Positions 19,605 through 28,724 are shown, counted from the stretch's first letter. The stretch: 37,558 nucleotides of DNA from a virus (IMGVR_UViG_3300009161_000011:1-37558), one strand, 5' to 3'. Notes: a model not told the origin generated them from the letters alone. Numbers and translations: made by a program.

Positions 19605-20433
19605 AGATGACATGATTACCGAAGCAGTACGAGCCGCAAACGCGGATGAGGAAGTGGTTGAGGAAGAGGGCTACGTCGAAGAGGCGGCGGAGGGCGAGTA
19701 TTACGAGGAAGAGCCGCGCGTATTTGCGGGCAAGTACTCCACTCCTGATGATCTTGAGAATGCGTATCTTGAGTTGCAGCGCAAGTTCCACGAGTCGCGC
19801 CAGCCAGAAGAAGAACAGCAGTACGAGCAGCCCGTCCAGCAGTTCTTTGGTACTGAGCCGCAGAGTCAGGACGAACTCGTTTCGTTCGCCGAGCAGGACC
19901 CAACGAACGCTGCACTCTGGGTTATGCAGAACCAGAACAATGTTCCCGGCGATCTTGCTAACGCTGTCCTTGAGCATTGGTGGACGCAGAAGCCGTGGGA
20001 AGCAACGCAGTACTACATGGATCAGCGCATGTCGATGGAGCGCGATGAGATGGCTGGAATGACGATGCCACTTGTTGAGCAGCACGAGCGCGCAATCATG
20101 TCAGAGGCGTACGATCACCTCGTCGCCAACGTGCCGGACTATGATGAGTATCAGGATCGTGTTGAAGAGTTTATTGACACGCACGACGTGAGCGGCATCA
20201 TTAACATCGGTAGCGAGAATGATCCGGTTGCGCTTTCCGAGGGGCTTGGTACAATTGTAGGTATTCTGAAGTGGCAAGAATATCAAGAAGCCATGAGGAA
20301 TCAAGGAATGCTTGTTCCAGATCAAGAAGTCCCTAACGGTTCGCAAGTTAGCACTAGAAACACAACCACAGATTTTGGTTCTGAATCCAGTGATATGGAT
20401 GAAATGATTCGGGCAATGATTCTTAACGCTTAG
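19597..20433 (+). CDS. Scaffolding protein
   Basis: GTG 19597 with AAGGAG 8 nt upstream gives 278 residues. The protein is strongly acidic, rich in Glu and Gln, with a disordered N-terminus (EEVVEEEGYVEEAAEGEYYEEE), several predicted helices (DDLENAYLELQRKFHESRQ) and a helical C-terminus (DMDEMIRAMILNA). These traits and its location between portal and major capsid genes are typical of capsid scaffolds, which template prohead assembly and leave before packaging. Sequence motifs are not conserved in this group, so composition and order are the evidence. Confidence 0.75.
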   Translation: MSEDDMITEAVRAANADEEVVEEEGYVEEAAEGEYYEEEPRVFAGKYSTPDDLENAYLELQRKFHESRQPEEEQQYEQPVQQFFGTEPQSQDELVSFAEQDPTNAALWVMQNQNNVPGDLANAVLEHWWTQKPWEATQYYMDQRMSMERDEMAGMTMPLVEQHERAIMSEAYDHLVANVPDYDEYQDRVEEFIDTHDVSGIINIGSENDPVALSEGLGTIVGILKWQEYQEAMRNQGMLVPDQEVPNGSQVSTRNTTTDFGSESSDMDEMIRAMILNA

Positions 20434-20518
20434 ACGGGCCGCTAGACCAAGGCGACACCCCAACTAGGGTTTTTGACCAGATTTTTATAAAAAACTTTTA
20501 GTCAAGGAGGTACAGCAA

Positions 20519-21691
20519 ATGGCTGTTACCATTCTCTCGGGTGTCGCTGATGACAACGACATCCTGTCCAATCGACGTATTGTCGATATGGACCCAGTTA
20601 TCAAGATGCTTGAGCCGGACGACGCTCCGCTCACGGTCATGCTTGCGCAGATGCCACAGCGCCCTGCCAAGTCTCAGAAGGTTGAGTGGCTTTCGGATCA
20701 GTTGATGCCGCGCCTCACGACCTTGAACAACAGTGGTAACGTTTCCAGTGTTGCAACGACGTGTGTTGTTGCTACTGGTACTGGTGCGTACTTCCGCGCC
20801 AACGACGTGCTTCGCATGAGCAACGGCGAGAACGTCAAGGTCACGTCGGTTTCGACTGACACGCTGACCATCGTTCGTTCGATTGGTGCAGTCGCAGCCG
20901 CAACCATCACTGACCTCACGGACGTTATCAAGATTGGCAATGCCGCCACTGAGGGTGCCACGCTTGGCACGATTCAGATGACGAAGCAAGTAGCGAACTA
21001 CAACTACTGCCAGATCCAGCGTGATCCGCTGGGTTTCACGAACACGCTTATCAACTCTGACCTGTATGGTGGCTCCGAGCCGCAGTACGAGGCCAAGAAG
21101 AAGTTGATGGAGCATCGTCGCCAGATTGAGAACACGTTGTTTTTTGGTCAGCGTGATCTTGATACGTCTACGGCAGCAACGCCGCAGGCGTATTGTGGTG
21201 GTCTGGTGGACTTCATCAGCACGAACATCACGAGCGTTGGCGGCAGCCTGACGGAGAGCGGTTTTGCTACGTTCCTTCGCAGTTCCTTCCGCTACGGTTC
21301 GCGCGACAAGGTGCTGTTTGCCTCGCCGCTGATCGTTTCGGCACTGTCCTCGTTCGCTCAGAGCAAGTTGGCTCCGAACGATTCGGGTCCGGGCGTCAAG
21401 GACTACGGCGTTTCGCTCCAGACGTATCGTGGCGCAAACGGCACGAGCGTCAAGATCGTTGAAAAGCGCGACTGGTCCGACTTCTCCACAACCTCCAATC
21501 AGGTTGGTTCGTGGGGTGTGCTGGTTGACATGGAAGACGTGATGATGCGTCCTCTCCGCAAGACCGTTCTTCTGCCGGACCGTCAGGCCCCGGACGAGGA
21601 TTCGATCAAGCAGGAGTACCTCACTGAGTACTCGTTGCAGGTCGGCACTGAGCAGAATCACGCTATTCTGCGCGGCGTCACCGGCTACTAA
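20519..21691 (+). CDS. Major capsid protein (SU10-like)
   Basis: This 390-residue protein resembles the SU10-type major head protein family. The N-arm DDNDILSNRRIVDMDPVIKM leads into LEPDDAPLTVMLAQM. Next come a beta-rich domain (GAYFRANDVLRMSNGENVKV) and a QRDPLGFTNTL region. EHRRQIENTLFFGQRDL and the C-terminal LRKTVLLPDRQAPDEDSIKQ are also typical. These features fit the HK97 fold used by this family. AAGGAGG at 20511-20517 is among the strongest ribosome sites here, as expected for the most abundant virion protein. An 18-bp hairpin with wobble pairs follows the stop. The 86 bases upstream hold an A/T-rich tract and a weak CCC/GGG hairpin but no gene. Confidence 0.88.
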   Translation: MAVTILSGVADDNDILSNRRIVDMDPVIKMLEPDDAPLTVMLAQMPQRPAKSQKVEWLSDQLMPRLTTLNNSGNVSSVATTCVVATGTGAYFRANDVLRMSNGENVKVTSVSTDTLTIVRSIGAVAAATITDLTDVIKIGNAATEGATLGTIQMTKQVANYNYCQIQRDPLGFTNTLINSDLYGGSEPQYEAKKKLMEHRRQIENTLFFGQRDLDTSTAATPQAYCGGLVDFISTNITSVGGSLTESGFATFLRSSFRYGSRDKVLFASPLIVSALSSFAQSKLAPNDSGPGVKDYGVSLQTYRGANGTSVKIVEKRDWSDFSTTSNQVGSWGVLVDMEDVMMRPLRKTVLLPDRQAPDEDSIKQEYLTEYSLQVGTEQNHAILRGVTGY

Positions 21692-21710
21692 GCCAACAAG
21701 TTAGACAACA

Positions 21711-21753
21711 GGGAGCCTCTGGCGCTACAATAAAAGTAGTGTTAGAGGCTCCC
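21711..21753 (+). terminator. 18-bp hairpin after the major capsid gene
   Basis: GGGAGCCTCT (21711-21720) pairs perfectly with AGAGGCTCCC (21744-21753). The inner GGCGCTAC (21721-21728) pairs with GTAGTGTT (21736-21743) using three G-T wobbles, leaving loop AATAAAA. There is no T-run after it, only TTCAACGTT, so it may be a partial terminator or a 3-prime stabiliser for capsid mRNA. The wobbles suggest selection at the RNA level. Confidence 0.6.
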
Positions 21754-21781
21754 TTCAACGTTCAGAAAGAAGAATTATCTT

Positions 21782-22474
21782 ATGCGATTTGTTAGCCGAT
21801 CTGCTAACTACATGCTCATTGCCCGACCAGATGCCGATTTTGAGGTATTTGAGAATCGGGAAGGTACCATGCTTCCGCGAATGATTCGACGCCCAATCCT
21901 GATCCTAGAATTTAAGCACGGTATGGTGCGTCCCGACGAGTCGTACGCAGCGACTATGCACTGGCAGGGACAGGCTACAGTGCGAACCGACCCCGAGCGC
22001 TTAAACGCTCATGGTGATTCGGCAAACGGCGTGTATGGTGCCGTACCGTATCAGCGTGGCGTTAGCATTCAGGACGGCGTTGGTCGCATTGTTGGCGTTA
22101 GTGGGTCTAGCCGCCCAGACTTTAACTTTAGTTTGTACGACACAACGTGGCTGGAAGACGCCGAGGATCGTGCAGACGCAGAGAAGGCACTGCTTGAGAA
22201 CCCCGACAATGGTGCGTGGTACGTCAAGGTTGACGCAATTGAAGTTCCGCTTCCGTGGCCTAACTACAACAAGGTTCGCGCCAAGTCTGGCAGCACCGTT
22301 GCGGCAGAGATCGCTCGTCGCTGCGAGGAAGACGGCTACGACACGGCTCACGTTATCGACTACGAGAAGACTCACGCCAATCGTCCCGCAGTGCTAGAGG
22401 CACTAGAGGCTCTTGGCAAGCGCACTGCTGACGAAGTAGAAGCAGCAGAAGCACTGACGGTACAGGTAGTCTGA
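21782..22474 (+). CDS. Hypothetical head/virion protein (230 aa)
   Basis: The protein has 230 residues and starts MRFVSRSANYMLIARPDADF. The N-terminal part (about 35-120) is beta-rich, with LEFKHGMVRPDESYAATMHW and PYQRGVSIQDGVGRIVGVSG. The C-terminal part is helical and acidic, ending ADEVEAAEALTVQVV. It lies right after the capsid hairpin and before a zinc-motif protein, a place often used by decoration, vertex or head-completion proteins. No family is recognised with confidence. Confidence 0.65.
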   Translation: MRFVSRSANYMLIARPDADFEVFENREGTMLPRMIRRPILILEFKHGMVRPDESYAATMHWQGQATVRTDPERLNAHGDSANGVYGAVPYQRGVSIQDGVGRIVGVSGSSRPDFNFSLYDTTWLEDAEDRADAEKALLENPDNGAWYVKVDAIEVPLPWPNYNKVRAKSGSTVAAEIARRCEEDGYDTAHVIDYEKTHANRPAVLEALEALGKRTADEVEAAEALTVQVV

Positions 22475-22830
22475 TGATTGGCGTTCCCGTCCAAGCACAC
22501 GGAGAGGAAACGCTAGATTACGTTGCGCCCGGAGAAGAAAGCACGATCAAGTGGTACTTGAACGACGAGGCTTTTGATCGTATCCGGGCTGGAATGGTTT
22601 GTCCTAATTGTCTTGAACCATTCCCAGCGCGTCTAGGTGTTGCCAATACGTCTGCTTGGCGGGAACACGCCCACCTGTACTCCAAGATTCGCACGAAGGA
22701 TGAACTCTTGACGCTTGTTGCGCAGGAGCGTTGTCCTGTTTGTAGCACTGAGGTGTCTAACGAGATGCTTAACTTGACGCATCGTGGTGCTGATCCGTTT
22801 GATCCGACGCGGATGGGTGGCTCTAACTAA
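22474..22830 (+). CDS. Small protein with paired CxxC motifs (118 aa)
   Basis: The protein has 118 residues. CPNCLEPFPARLG and, 44 residues later, CPVCSTEVSNEM form a zinc-ribbon-like pair of CxxC motifs. The region between contains a helical WREHAHLYSKIRTKDELLTLVAQ. It is coupled by single-base overlaps to both neighbours (TGATG, TAATG). A structural zinc site in a head-tail junction protein is plausible but unproven. Confidence 0.65.
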   Translation: MIGVPVQAHGEETLDYVAPGEESTIKWYLNDEAFDRIRAGMVCPNCLEPFPARLGVANTSAWREHAHLYSKIRTKDELLTLVAQERCPVCSTEVSNEMLNLTHRGADPFDPTRMGGSN

Positions 22831-23528
22831 TGAGTACGTTCGCACAAATCCGTGATCGCGCACAAAACATGGCGCTAACCGAAGATTCGACGACGGCTGG
22901 CATTATGGTCAACGACACATACCGCGACATGGTTCACCAAGCACAACTTAAGTGCGGAAACACCGTAGAATCGCTTGTTCAGGGACAAAACCTGTACACA
23001 CTCAGCACAAGTTTTAGCATCACTGACTTAGGGATGGTTCAGTACATGATGTACAAGCCGGTTGGTGAGACTCAGGGCTACGTCCTTGAACCATCCGACC
23101 TAGAGACAGTACTCCAGTTGTCTTCCACCAGCCCAACAGGGTATGTACGCAAATACGCCTTCCAAGGCTTAGATAATCTTTTTTTGTGGCCTTCCCCTCA
23201 GACAACTGGGGATGTTTTGACGATTTACTACACCCAAGACCCAACAGCCCTGTCTTCCGACGGCGATATTCCCGTCAGCGTCCCGTCCCAATGGCACCAC
23301 ATCATCAGCGTCGGTGCAGCAGCGCGACTATGCGACGCAGTTGGCGAAGACATCAGTCTTTCTAACGCTTTGCAGGCACGATACGACGTATTATTTACAG
23401 GATTCCTTAAATGGGTCAAGAATCGTCAAGGTCGCGGCACTCAAGTCATGCAGAGTGGTTACATTCGTAGCGCAGGGTTCCCCAACCATAATCGGAGCGC
23501 GTACTACTCGTCCATGGGTAACGACTAA
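22830..23528 (+). CDS. Head-tail adaptor protein
   Basis: The protein has 232 residues. The first part is helical (QIRDRAQNMALTEDSTTAGI with NDTYRDMVHQA). A beta section follows, LFLWPSPQTTGDVLTIYYTQ, then DIPVSVPSQWHHIISVGAAA. This is the usual arrangement of podovirus adaptor/tail-tube proteins that dock under the portal, and the FLWPSPQ...GD..TIYY signature is particularly common. ATG 22830 and the stop both overlap neighbours as TAATG. Distinguishing a P22 gp4-type from a T7 gp11-type adaptor needs structure prediction. Confidence 0.7.
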   Translation: MSTFAQIRDRAQNMALTEDSTTAGIMVNDTYRDMVHQAQLKCGNTVESLVQGQNLYTLSTSFSITDLGMVQYMMYKPVGETQGYVLEPSDLETVLQLSSTSPTGYVRKYAFQGLDNLFLWPSPQTTGDVLTIYYTQDPTALSSDGDIPVSVPSQWHHIISVGAAARLCDAVGEDISLSNALQARYDVLFTGFLKWVKNRQGRGTQVMQSGYIRSAGFPNHNRSAYYSSMGND

Positions 23529-25636
23529 TGGGTAACGGCTCGCAGTGGGCCACCATTTCGTCCTTTTCGGGTGGCGAAAAGAGTGACATTGATTCTAGGT
23601 CGCTCCCCGACAATGCTCTCCAATTTGCTTCTAATGTCATAACTGATAAGACTGGTCGCCTCGTTAAACGCGGGCCTATCGTTCCGTATCTCACGACAGC
23701 GCAGACTGGGTTCTATGATGCTCTTGGCACATCAGATGATTCCGAAAACACTGCGTTGCAACTTGGTTATGCCGCGCGTTTTTCAACAGTATCGACCTCT
23801 AAAGTTTGTTTAGATTCTTTTTTGCTTGCTGGCGGTTCTTCCGCTATTGCTGTTAACGTTGCAACCTCAAACCATGATGTTGGAAACTACACAAGCGGAA
23901 AAATTGGGGCCTCGTTCAATACGTTTGGACTATGCGCATTTCCCGTTTACGAAAACATTCCCAAAGTTGGCGCGACATATAACAATTTTCCTTTTATATG
24001 GGCTGGTGGCGCTCAAGCCGACGTTGGCGCATATCAAACGACAACGGGTAGCGCAACCATTACGGCAGGATCGGCAAAGATACAGTTTGGCAGTCTTGCT
24101 CTTTATAACGCTTTTAAAGCAACAGTTATGCGGGGACAATTTTTTTATGCAACGGTCGGCGCTGGTACTAACCAGTACGAGTACGTTGGGAAAATTATAG
24201 CCCAAGACGATGCTGCGTTTTCAATGACCGTTAACCCAGCACCAAAAAATACTTTTACCGCTACATACTATTCTCGTTCAACAACATTTGGGATGGCTGG
24301 CGCAAACTTTGAAACTGGTGGTGGCGCGCGTCCGACTGGAGCAACGGTCGGCGCTATTCATCAGAACCGCGTTGTGTGTGTTACTCAAGGTCAAAATCAA
24401 TATACGTCATTGTCGGCTTTTACTCCCCCATCGTTTATCGGTCTGTCGGCAAGTTCTAATACAATTACTTGGAGTTCGATCACCAGCGAACCAGCAACGG
24501 CAACAAACACAAAGTCTGATGGTTTACTTGCTTTCTTGTATGCGGGCTGGCCAAAGAGTCAAACAATTACGCTAGACACGGCTGGAATTACCGGCATCGT
24601 TAGCATTGACGCAAACAACCTTATGGTTTTGTGTGTAGATAAAATTCTTATGTTGAGTGGTACGCTCGGCACCGTCCTGCCCAATGCTTCTGTTAATACA
24701 AACTCTATTAACATTCGTACTCTTTCCAATAACATTGGTTGCGCCTACCCGGAAAGCATCCAGCGCACACCAGCCGGAATCATGTTCTCCGACACAAACA
24801 CCGTATACCTCACAGATGGTGCGACGTTTACAAACACTATGGAGAACAAAATCCAATTCTCCTACGGATATTTTAAGGGAAGCGTAGGTATTTACGGAGC
24901 AGACTTTCCTTGTGGGTCTGGCGTTGTTTTAAATAATTACTACATTCTGTTTACAAAATACGGACAACACCTTATTTGTGACATCAGCAACAATTTTTCG
25001 TGGTCGCGTTTTGCCACAACAGATTCCGTAGGCCCCGCTGCGTGGGGTATTGGCATAACCGACCCGTCTGGTTCAAGCCAAGTGTACGCCCCTAAGTTTG
25101 CGGTTGACCTGCCCGGAAACTACTCCGCTTCTGGGTCGCGTATTTGCAGACTAGACACAATTGCAATCACAGACGCACTAATCACTTCTACCGGCGCTGG
25201 ATTCTACCAAGCAAAAGACGCCGACTGTGGCGTCATAAACGTCAGCATTCTGACAAAAGCATTCACCTTTGGAACACCTGCACTTAAGTGGATTAAAAAA
25301 GCAATGTTTCTCTATTTTGTTGACGCAACAGAATCATCAACGACACAGTGCGTTACCGTAACGGCGCGAGAAGAAACTACCGCAGATCCGTTTGGAACAA
25401 TACAAAGCACCGTTTACTTGCCACAGCAGCAATCGCCGACACTGGTCCGCAGGGCGCTACCCCTAACAACGGGTGCCGCCACTTCCCGGTTTGACGCAAA
25501 CGCTATTACGTTTGGGATTACGACAAACTATACGGCAACAGCAACCTTTCCATTCCCGCCTGTTATTAATCCATTCGCTCTATACGAAATCGAAGTTAAC
25601 TACAACACGCTACGCCGCGGACGAACGGTAGCGTAA
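23528..25636 (+). CDS. Tail nozzle-like / large tail protein (702 aa)
   Basis: The 702-residue, beta-rich protein begins with a segment typical of podovirus nozzle proteins: DIDSRSLPDNALQFASNVIT, then KTGRLVKRGPIVP. The remainder alternates short strands and loops, with beta-propeller-like repeats (for example VYLTDGATF and VLNNYYILFTKYGQHLICDI). It is poor in charged residues, as tail tube/nozzle proteins often are. It follows the adaptor and precedes the fibre genes, both overlapped as TAATG. The most probable role is the distal tail conduit, analogous to T7 gp12. Confidence 0.65.
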   Translation: MGNGSQWATISSFSGGEKSDIDSRSLPDNALQFASNVITDKTGRLVKRGPIVPYLTTAQTGFYDALGTSDDSENTALQLGYAARFSTVSTSKVCLDSFLLAGGSSAIAVNVATSNHDVGNYTSGKIGASFNTFGLCAFPVYENIPKVGATYNNFPFIWAGGAQADVGAYQTTTGSATITAGSAKIQFGSLALYNAFKATVMRGQFFYATVGAGTNQYEYVGKIIAQDDAAFSMTVNPAPKNTFTATYYSRSTTFGMAGANFETGGGARPTGATVGAIHQNRVVCVTQGQNQYTSLSAFTPPSFIGLSASSNTITWSSITSEPATATNTKSDGLLAFLYAGWPKSQTITLDTAGITGIVSIDANNLMVLCVDKILMLSGTLGTVLPNASVNTNSINIRTLSNNIGCAYPESIQRTPAGIMFSDTNTVYLTDGATFTNTMENKIQFSYGYFKGSVGIYGADFPCGSGVVLNNYYILFTKYGQHLICDISNNFSWSRFATTDSVGPAAWGIGITDPSGSSQVYAPKFAVDLPGNYSASGSRICRLDTIAITDALITSTGAGFYQAKDADCGVINVSILTKAFTFGTPALKWIKKAMFLYFVDATESSTTQCVTVTAREETTADPFGTIQSTVYLPQQQSPTLVRRALPLTTGAATSRFDANAITFGITTNYTATATFPFPPVINPFALYEIEVNYNTLRRGRTVA

Positions 25637-26961
25637 TGGCGCTTGATGCGTCCTCCACAGAAGAAGCGCGCATTGCCCTAAGCGCCGCTGGTCCAATCCC
25701 GAACGCTGTTCTATACAATAACGCTAAAGACCTAGCAGCCGCGATGAAAGCGGCAGGCGTCACGTTCGGTGGTACGTCTGACCCACTCCCGATTGGTTCG
25801 ACTGTCGCGTATTCTGGTGGCGCGATTCCGACTGGATATCTTGATGCTGACGGGTCTAGTCAACTCCGAGCATCTTATACGGATCTTTTTAACGTTATCG
25901 GTACGACGTATGGGGATGGCGCTGTACCGGGTACGACGTTTGCGCTTCCAAACTTTACTGGTACTTATACAAACTTTATTATTAAGGCGACGGCGGCCGC
26001 TGCTAGTAGCACTGTGGTTAGCGAGACGCTCATTGCGGTGCCTCTGGGGACGCTTCAGTTGTATGCTGGTAGTGTGTACCCGACGGGCTGGGCGCGCGCT
26101 GACGGGGCCGCTGTGAGCCGTACAACGTACGCAGGCTTATTCGCCATTATCGGAACTACCTACGGTGCGGGCGATGGCAGTACGACGTTTAACCTGCCAA
26201 ACCTCTTATCCAGTGGTACGCCTAGCCCGGTTTACATTATTAAAGTTACTCTTACGGGTAGTGTTGAGCCGTCTACTGTTGCTCATGCTTCGTCGCATAT
26301 TCGTGCTGGCACTGATGTCATTGACGGGGATCGGGTGCAGGTTGATTATGTGCCGTCTGCGTATACGCGGAATGCTGCGGCTACTGGCGCTGGCGCGGTA
26401 ACTGACCTTACTGCTCATCTTGCGGGGATTGATACGGATAAGTTGCGTGTCGGCGCTACTGCTGGCGGTGGGCTGACTGGTACATACCCCAACCCGACGG
26501 TGAGTAGTATCTCTGGTCTTGCGGCTGGCGGTGCTTTAACAGGAACATACCCGAACCCAACAATTGCCGACCCAACAATGTTTTCTGCTTATGGTTTAGC
26601 GAGTTATACAATTAGTGGCGGCGTAGAATTCGTATTTAACACTGTTGTGGTAAATATTGGTTCTGGATATAATTCTTCTACGGGCCGGTTTACTGCGCCA
26701 GTAGACGGCTATTATATGTTTCATTATTCGTTTCTTAGTCAGGCTAGTGCTGCTACGGTTGATACTAGGCTCAGGGTAAACGGATCTACGCTGCTTGCTG
26801 CTGCTTATTCGGGAGATAGTGTGTCTAGTTATAAGTCGGGTGGCGCGTCTGCGGGTACGTTTTTAACGGCGGGTCAGTATGTTTCTGTTATTTCTTGGGG
26901 TACTTCTGTTTGCCATGCCGATGCGGGGCATCAAGTTTTTTGTGGTAGCAGGGTAAAGTAG
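25636..26961 (+). CDS. Tail fibre: two collar domains, GTYPNPT repeats, C1q-like tip
   Basis: The 441 residues divide clearly. Two phage tail-collar domains in tandem start at PIGSTVAYSGGAIPTGYLDA (about 52) and VPLGTLQLYAGSVYPTGWARA (about 134). Each contains the Y..LF..IGTTYG.G motif. The repeat GGGLTGTYPNPTVSSI/GGALTGTYPNPTIAD follows (about 278-315). The last 110 residues are C1q/TNF-like: TGRFTAPVDGYYMFHYSF, then RLRVNGSTLLAAAYSG. C1q-like tips on fibres form trimeric receptor-binding heads. It is the best candidate for a host-recognition protein. Confidence 0.78.
   Translation: MALDASSTEEARIALSAAGPIPNAVLYNNAKDLAAAMKAAGVTFGGTSDPLPIGSTVAYSGGAIPTGYLDADGSSQLRASYTDLFNVIGTTYGDGAVPGTTFALPNFTGTYTNFIIKATAAAASSTVVSETLIAVPLGTLQLYAGSVYPTGWARADGAAVSRTTYAGLFAIIGTTYGAGDGSTTFNLPNLLSSGTPSPVYIIKVTLTGSVEPSTVAHASSHIRAGTDVIDGDRVQVDYVPSAYTRNAAATGAGAVTDLTAHLAGIDTDKLRVGATAGGGLTGTYPNPTVSSISGLAAGGALTGTYPNPTIADPTMFSAYGLASYTISGGVEFVFNTVVVNIGSGYNSSTGRFTAPVDGYYMFHYSFLSQASAATVDTRLRVNGSTLLAAAYSGDSVSSYKSGGASAGTFLTAGQYVSVISWGTSVCHADAGHQVFCGSRVK
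26461..26575 (+). repeat. Direct repeat coding for GGxLTGTYPNPT, also present at 27888-27925
   Basis: Two adjacent copies here encode GGGLTGTYPNPTV and GGALTGTYPNPTI, and a third lies in the next-but-one fibre gene (GGDLAGTYPNPTV). DNA identity is highest around the TACCC(C/G)AACCC core. Such shared linkers let fibre tips swap by recombination. Confidence 0.6.
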
Positions 26962-26973
26962 AAAGGATTTGTT

Positions 26974-27711
26974 ATGAGTATTTTTGGTGCAGGACACGAA
27001 GTAGTAACAAGCACAACACGCCCCGCCACGCCCACCATCGGACAAATCATATTTGAGACAGACACACTCTCGTATCGCTGGTATAACGGAACCGCATGGG
27101 AAGGCGTCACGCCAATCGGTACCATCCAACCATTTGCTGGAACAACCGCTCCTAGCGGGTGGCGCTTCTGCGACGGTGGTGCCGGGACGGGTGCTGGTAC
27201 TGGAACGCTAAACGGTTCTGCGGGACAACCATTTTCCGATCTATGGCTTGCAATTGGTAACGCCTTTAATGTTGCTGGAGTGCGAGCCGCATTCTATTTG
27301 CCGGATATGCGCGGACGAATTCCATCAGGAAAAAGTACAAACCTTACTTACAATGCGGTTGGCAATAGTGATATTACTGCGGAGCCATCTCGCGCCCCGA
27401 TACACTCACACGGCATTTCCCATACGCATACTATGGCTAGCCATACACATGATGATGGTAGTTACTTTGCTAAAAGAGTAATGGGTGGTGGTGTTGAATA
27501 CTTGCAAACTGGTGGTTCTGCTAGTTGGACTTCAAATACGCGCCTTGCTACGGGTGGTCCAGTTGGAGATACTAACAACTTCAGCGGTGGCACTAAAGTT
27601 GGAGGCACTTCTGGTGGTCCTAGCACGAACACTACGGATAGTATGAGCATTGCAAACAGTGTTGCTGCTGGTCCCTCTTATCTTGTCACTAACTACATCA
27701 TTAAGATTTAG
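26974..27711 (+). CDS. Tail fibre protein with collar domain and His-rich metal motif
   Basis: The 245-residue product begins with a short adaptor segment (TTRPATPTIGQIIFETDTLS), then a collar domain (PIGTIQPFAGTTAPSGWRFCDG). A His-rich loop follows (HSHGISHTHTMASHTHDD), similar to the metal-binding HxH repeats in T4 gp12-type short fibres. The C-terminus ends SYLVTNYIIKI, as collar proteins usually do. AAAGGA lies before ATG 26974. It shares its first 40 residues by pattern with the following protein, suggesting both attach to the same tail component. Confidence 0.75.
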   Translation: MSIFGAGHEVVTSTTRPATPTIGQIIFETDTLSYRWYNGTAWEGVTPIGTIQPFAGTTAPSGWRFCDGGAGTGAGTGTLNGSAGQPFSDLWLAIGNAFNVAGVRAAFYLPDMRGRIPSGKSTNLTYNAVGNSDITAEPSRAPIHSHGISHTHTMASHTHDDGSYFAKRVMGGGVEYLQTGGSASWTSNTRLATGGPVGDTNNFSGGTKVGGTSGGPSTNTTDSMSIANSVAAGPSYLVTNYIIKI

Positions 27712-27719
27712 GAAACATT

Positions 27720-28391
27720 ATGACTACAGCATTCTCTGGACTAGGACAAACCACCGGCACCGCAGCGGAACGTGTCGCTCTTGTTTCTCCACAGATTGGT
27801 CAACTCTTTTTTGAGACTGATACTACGTTGTTTAAGGTGTGGACTGGTTCGACGTGGATCACAACGCTAATTCCTCTCGCTGCTGGTGGTGATCTTGCCG
27901 GGACGTATCCAAACCCGACGGTAGCGTCTGTTGGGGCGGCTGCTCTTCCTGTTGGTAGCGTTGTGCAAGTTGGTCGGTACGAGTGGGGTAACTTGACAAC
28001 CATGAGCGGGGCAACATTTACAACTTGCAACTCGTCGTCGTATACGTTTACACCAATATACGCAACCTCTAAACTATTTGTTTTTGCAGACATCTCTGTC
28101 CATGCCTATAAGGGTGGCGGCGTGGAGGCGGGAATGTCAACGCGATTGTTATGGCGCGGTTCGGTAATCAGCATGCAGAGTGCAGTTGCGGGTCACGAGC
28201 ATTATGTCTACACTAACCAGACAAACACCGACCTTTATATGCGTTCAGCAAAAAACGCAACAGTAACTGCCGGTGCCGGTGCCGGTGCCCTCACCACGCA
28301 GATTCAGGCTTACGCTGCGACCGGGACGGTTGAAGTAAATCAAGCCAACCAATGGGGAAGCGGTTACACGATTTTTGAGGTAAAACAATGA
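27720..28391 (+). CDS. Third tail fibre / tip protein (223 aa)
   Basis: The N-terminus (PQIGQLFFETDTTLFKVWTG) parallels the preceding fibre's attachment segment. It is followed by a GGDLAGTYPNPTVASVGAAA linker like that of the first fibre. The C-terminal 130 residues are a beta-sandwich-like tip (FTPIYATSKLFVFADISVHA) ending GSGYTIFEVKQ, a pattern common for phage receptor-binding tips. AGGAAA precedes ATG 27720, and the stop overlaps the next gene as ATGA. Together the three genes form a mosaic fibre set with interchangeable parts. Confidence 0.68.
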   Translation: MTTAFSGLGQTTGTAAERVALVSPQIGQLFFETDTTLFKVWTGSTWITTLIPLAAGGDLAGTYPNPTVASVGAAALPVGSVVQVGRYEWGNLTTMSGATFTTCNSSSYTFTPIYATSKLFVFADISVHAYKGGGVEAGMSTRLLWRGSVISMQSAVAGHEHYVYTNQTNTDLYMRSAKNATVTAGAGAGALTTQIQAYAATGTVEVNQANQWGSGYTIFEVKQ

Positions 28392-28711
28392 TTACTAGAA
28401 AGATTGATTATGTTGACGCTCTAATTAGTCTTGTCCCCGGTGCTTGTTGGTCTAGTGATGGAACCCTAGAGGGCTTGGATTGGATAGACGAAACTATTGA
28501 GCGTCCTACCAACGAGGCAATTGAGGTTGAGGTTTCTCGCTTAGTGGAACAACAGGAAGCGAATGCGTACCGTGTTGACCGCGCTAACAAGTATCCGCCG
28601 ATTGGCGATCAGTTAGATGCGCTGTACCACGCTGGAGTTTTTCCTGCTGATATGGCGGCACAGATCCAAGCAGTAAAAGACGCGCACCCCAAACCGGATG
28701 TTTCAGCGTAG
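28388..28711 (+). CDS. Small fibre-associated protein with YPPIGDQLDAL motif (107 aa)
   Basis: The protein has 107 residues. The C-terminal half contains RANKYPPIGDQLDALYHAGV, followed by AAQIQAVKDAHPKPD. This is a common signature in small phage proteins encoded after tail fibres (XkdW-like in some annotations). Its role is not established; fibre assembly or tail association is inferred from position. ATG 28388 overlaps the fibre stop as ATGA. Confidence 0.65.
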   Translation: MITRKIDYVDALISLVPGACWSSDGTLEGLDWIDETIERPTNEAIEVEVSRLVEQQEANAYRVDRANKYPPIGDQLDALYHAGVFPADMAAQIQAVKDAHPKPDVSA

Positions 28712-28718
28712 TGGCTGG

Positions 28719-28724
28719 TACAAT
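28719..28724 (+). promoter_or_regulatory. Candidate -10 box of a leaderless promoter (TACAAT)
   Basis: TACAAT ends exactly 7 nt before ATG 28732. No ribosome site lies between. An identical hexamer with the same 7-nt spacing occurs before the next gene, at 28919. Confidence 0.5.

Noticed and set aside
20498-21661. 387-residue frame antisense to the major capsid gene
   Set aside because: It is a shadow of the capsid codon pattern, with no start signals or neighbours in that direction.
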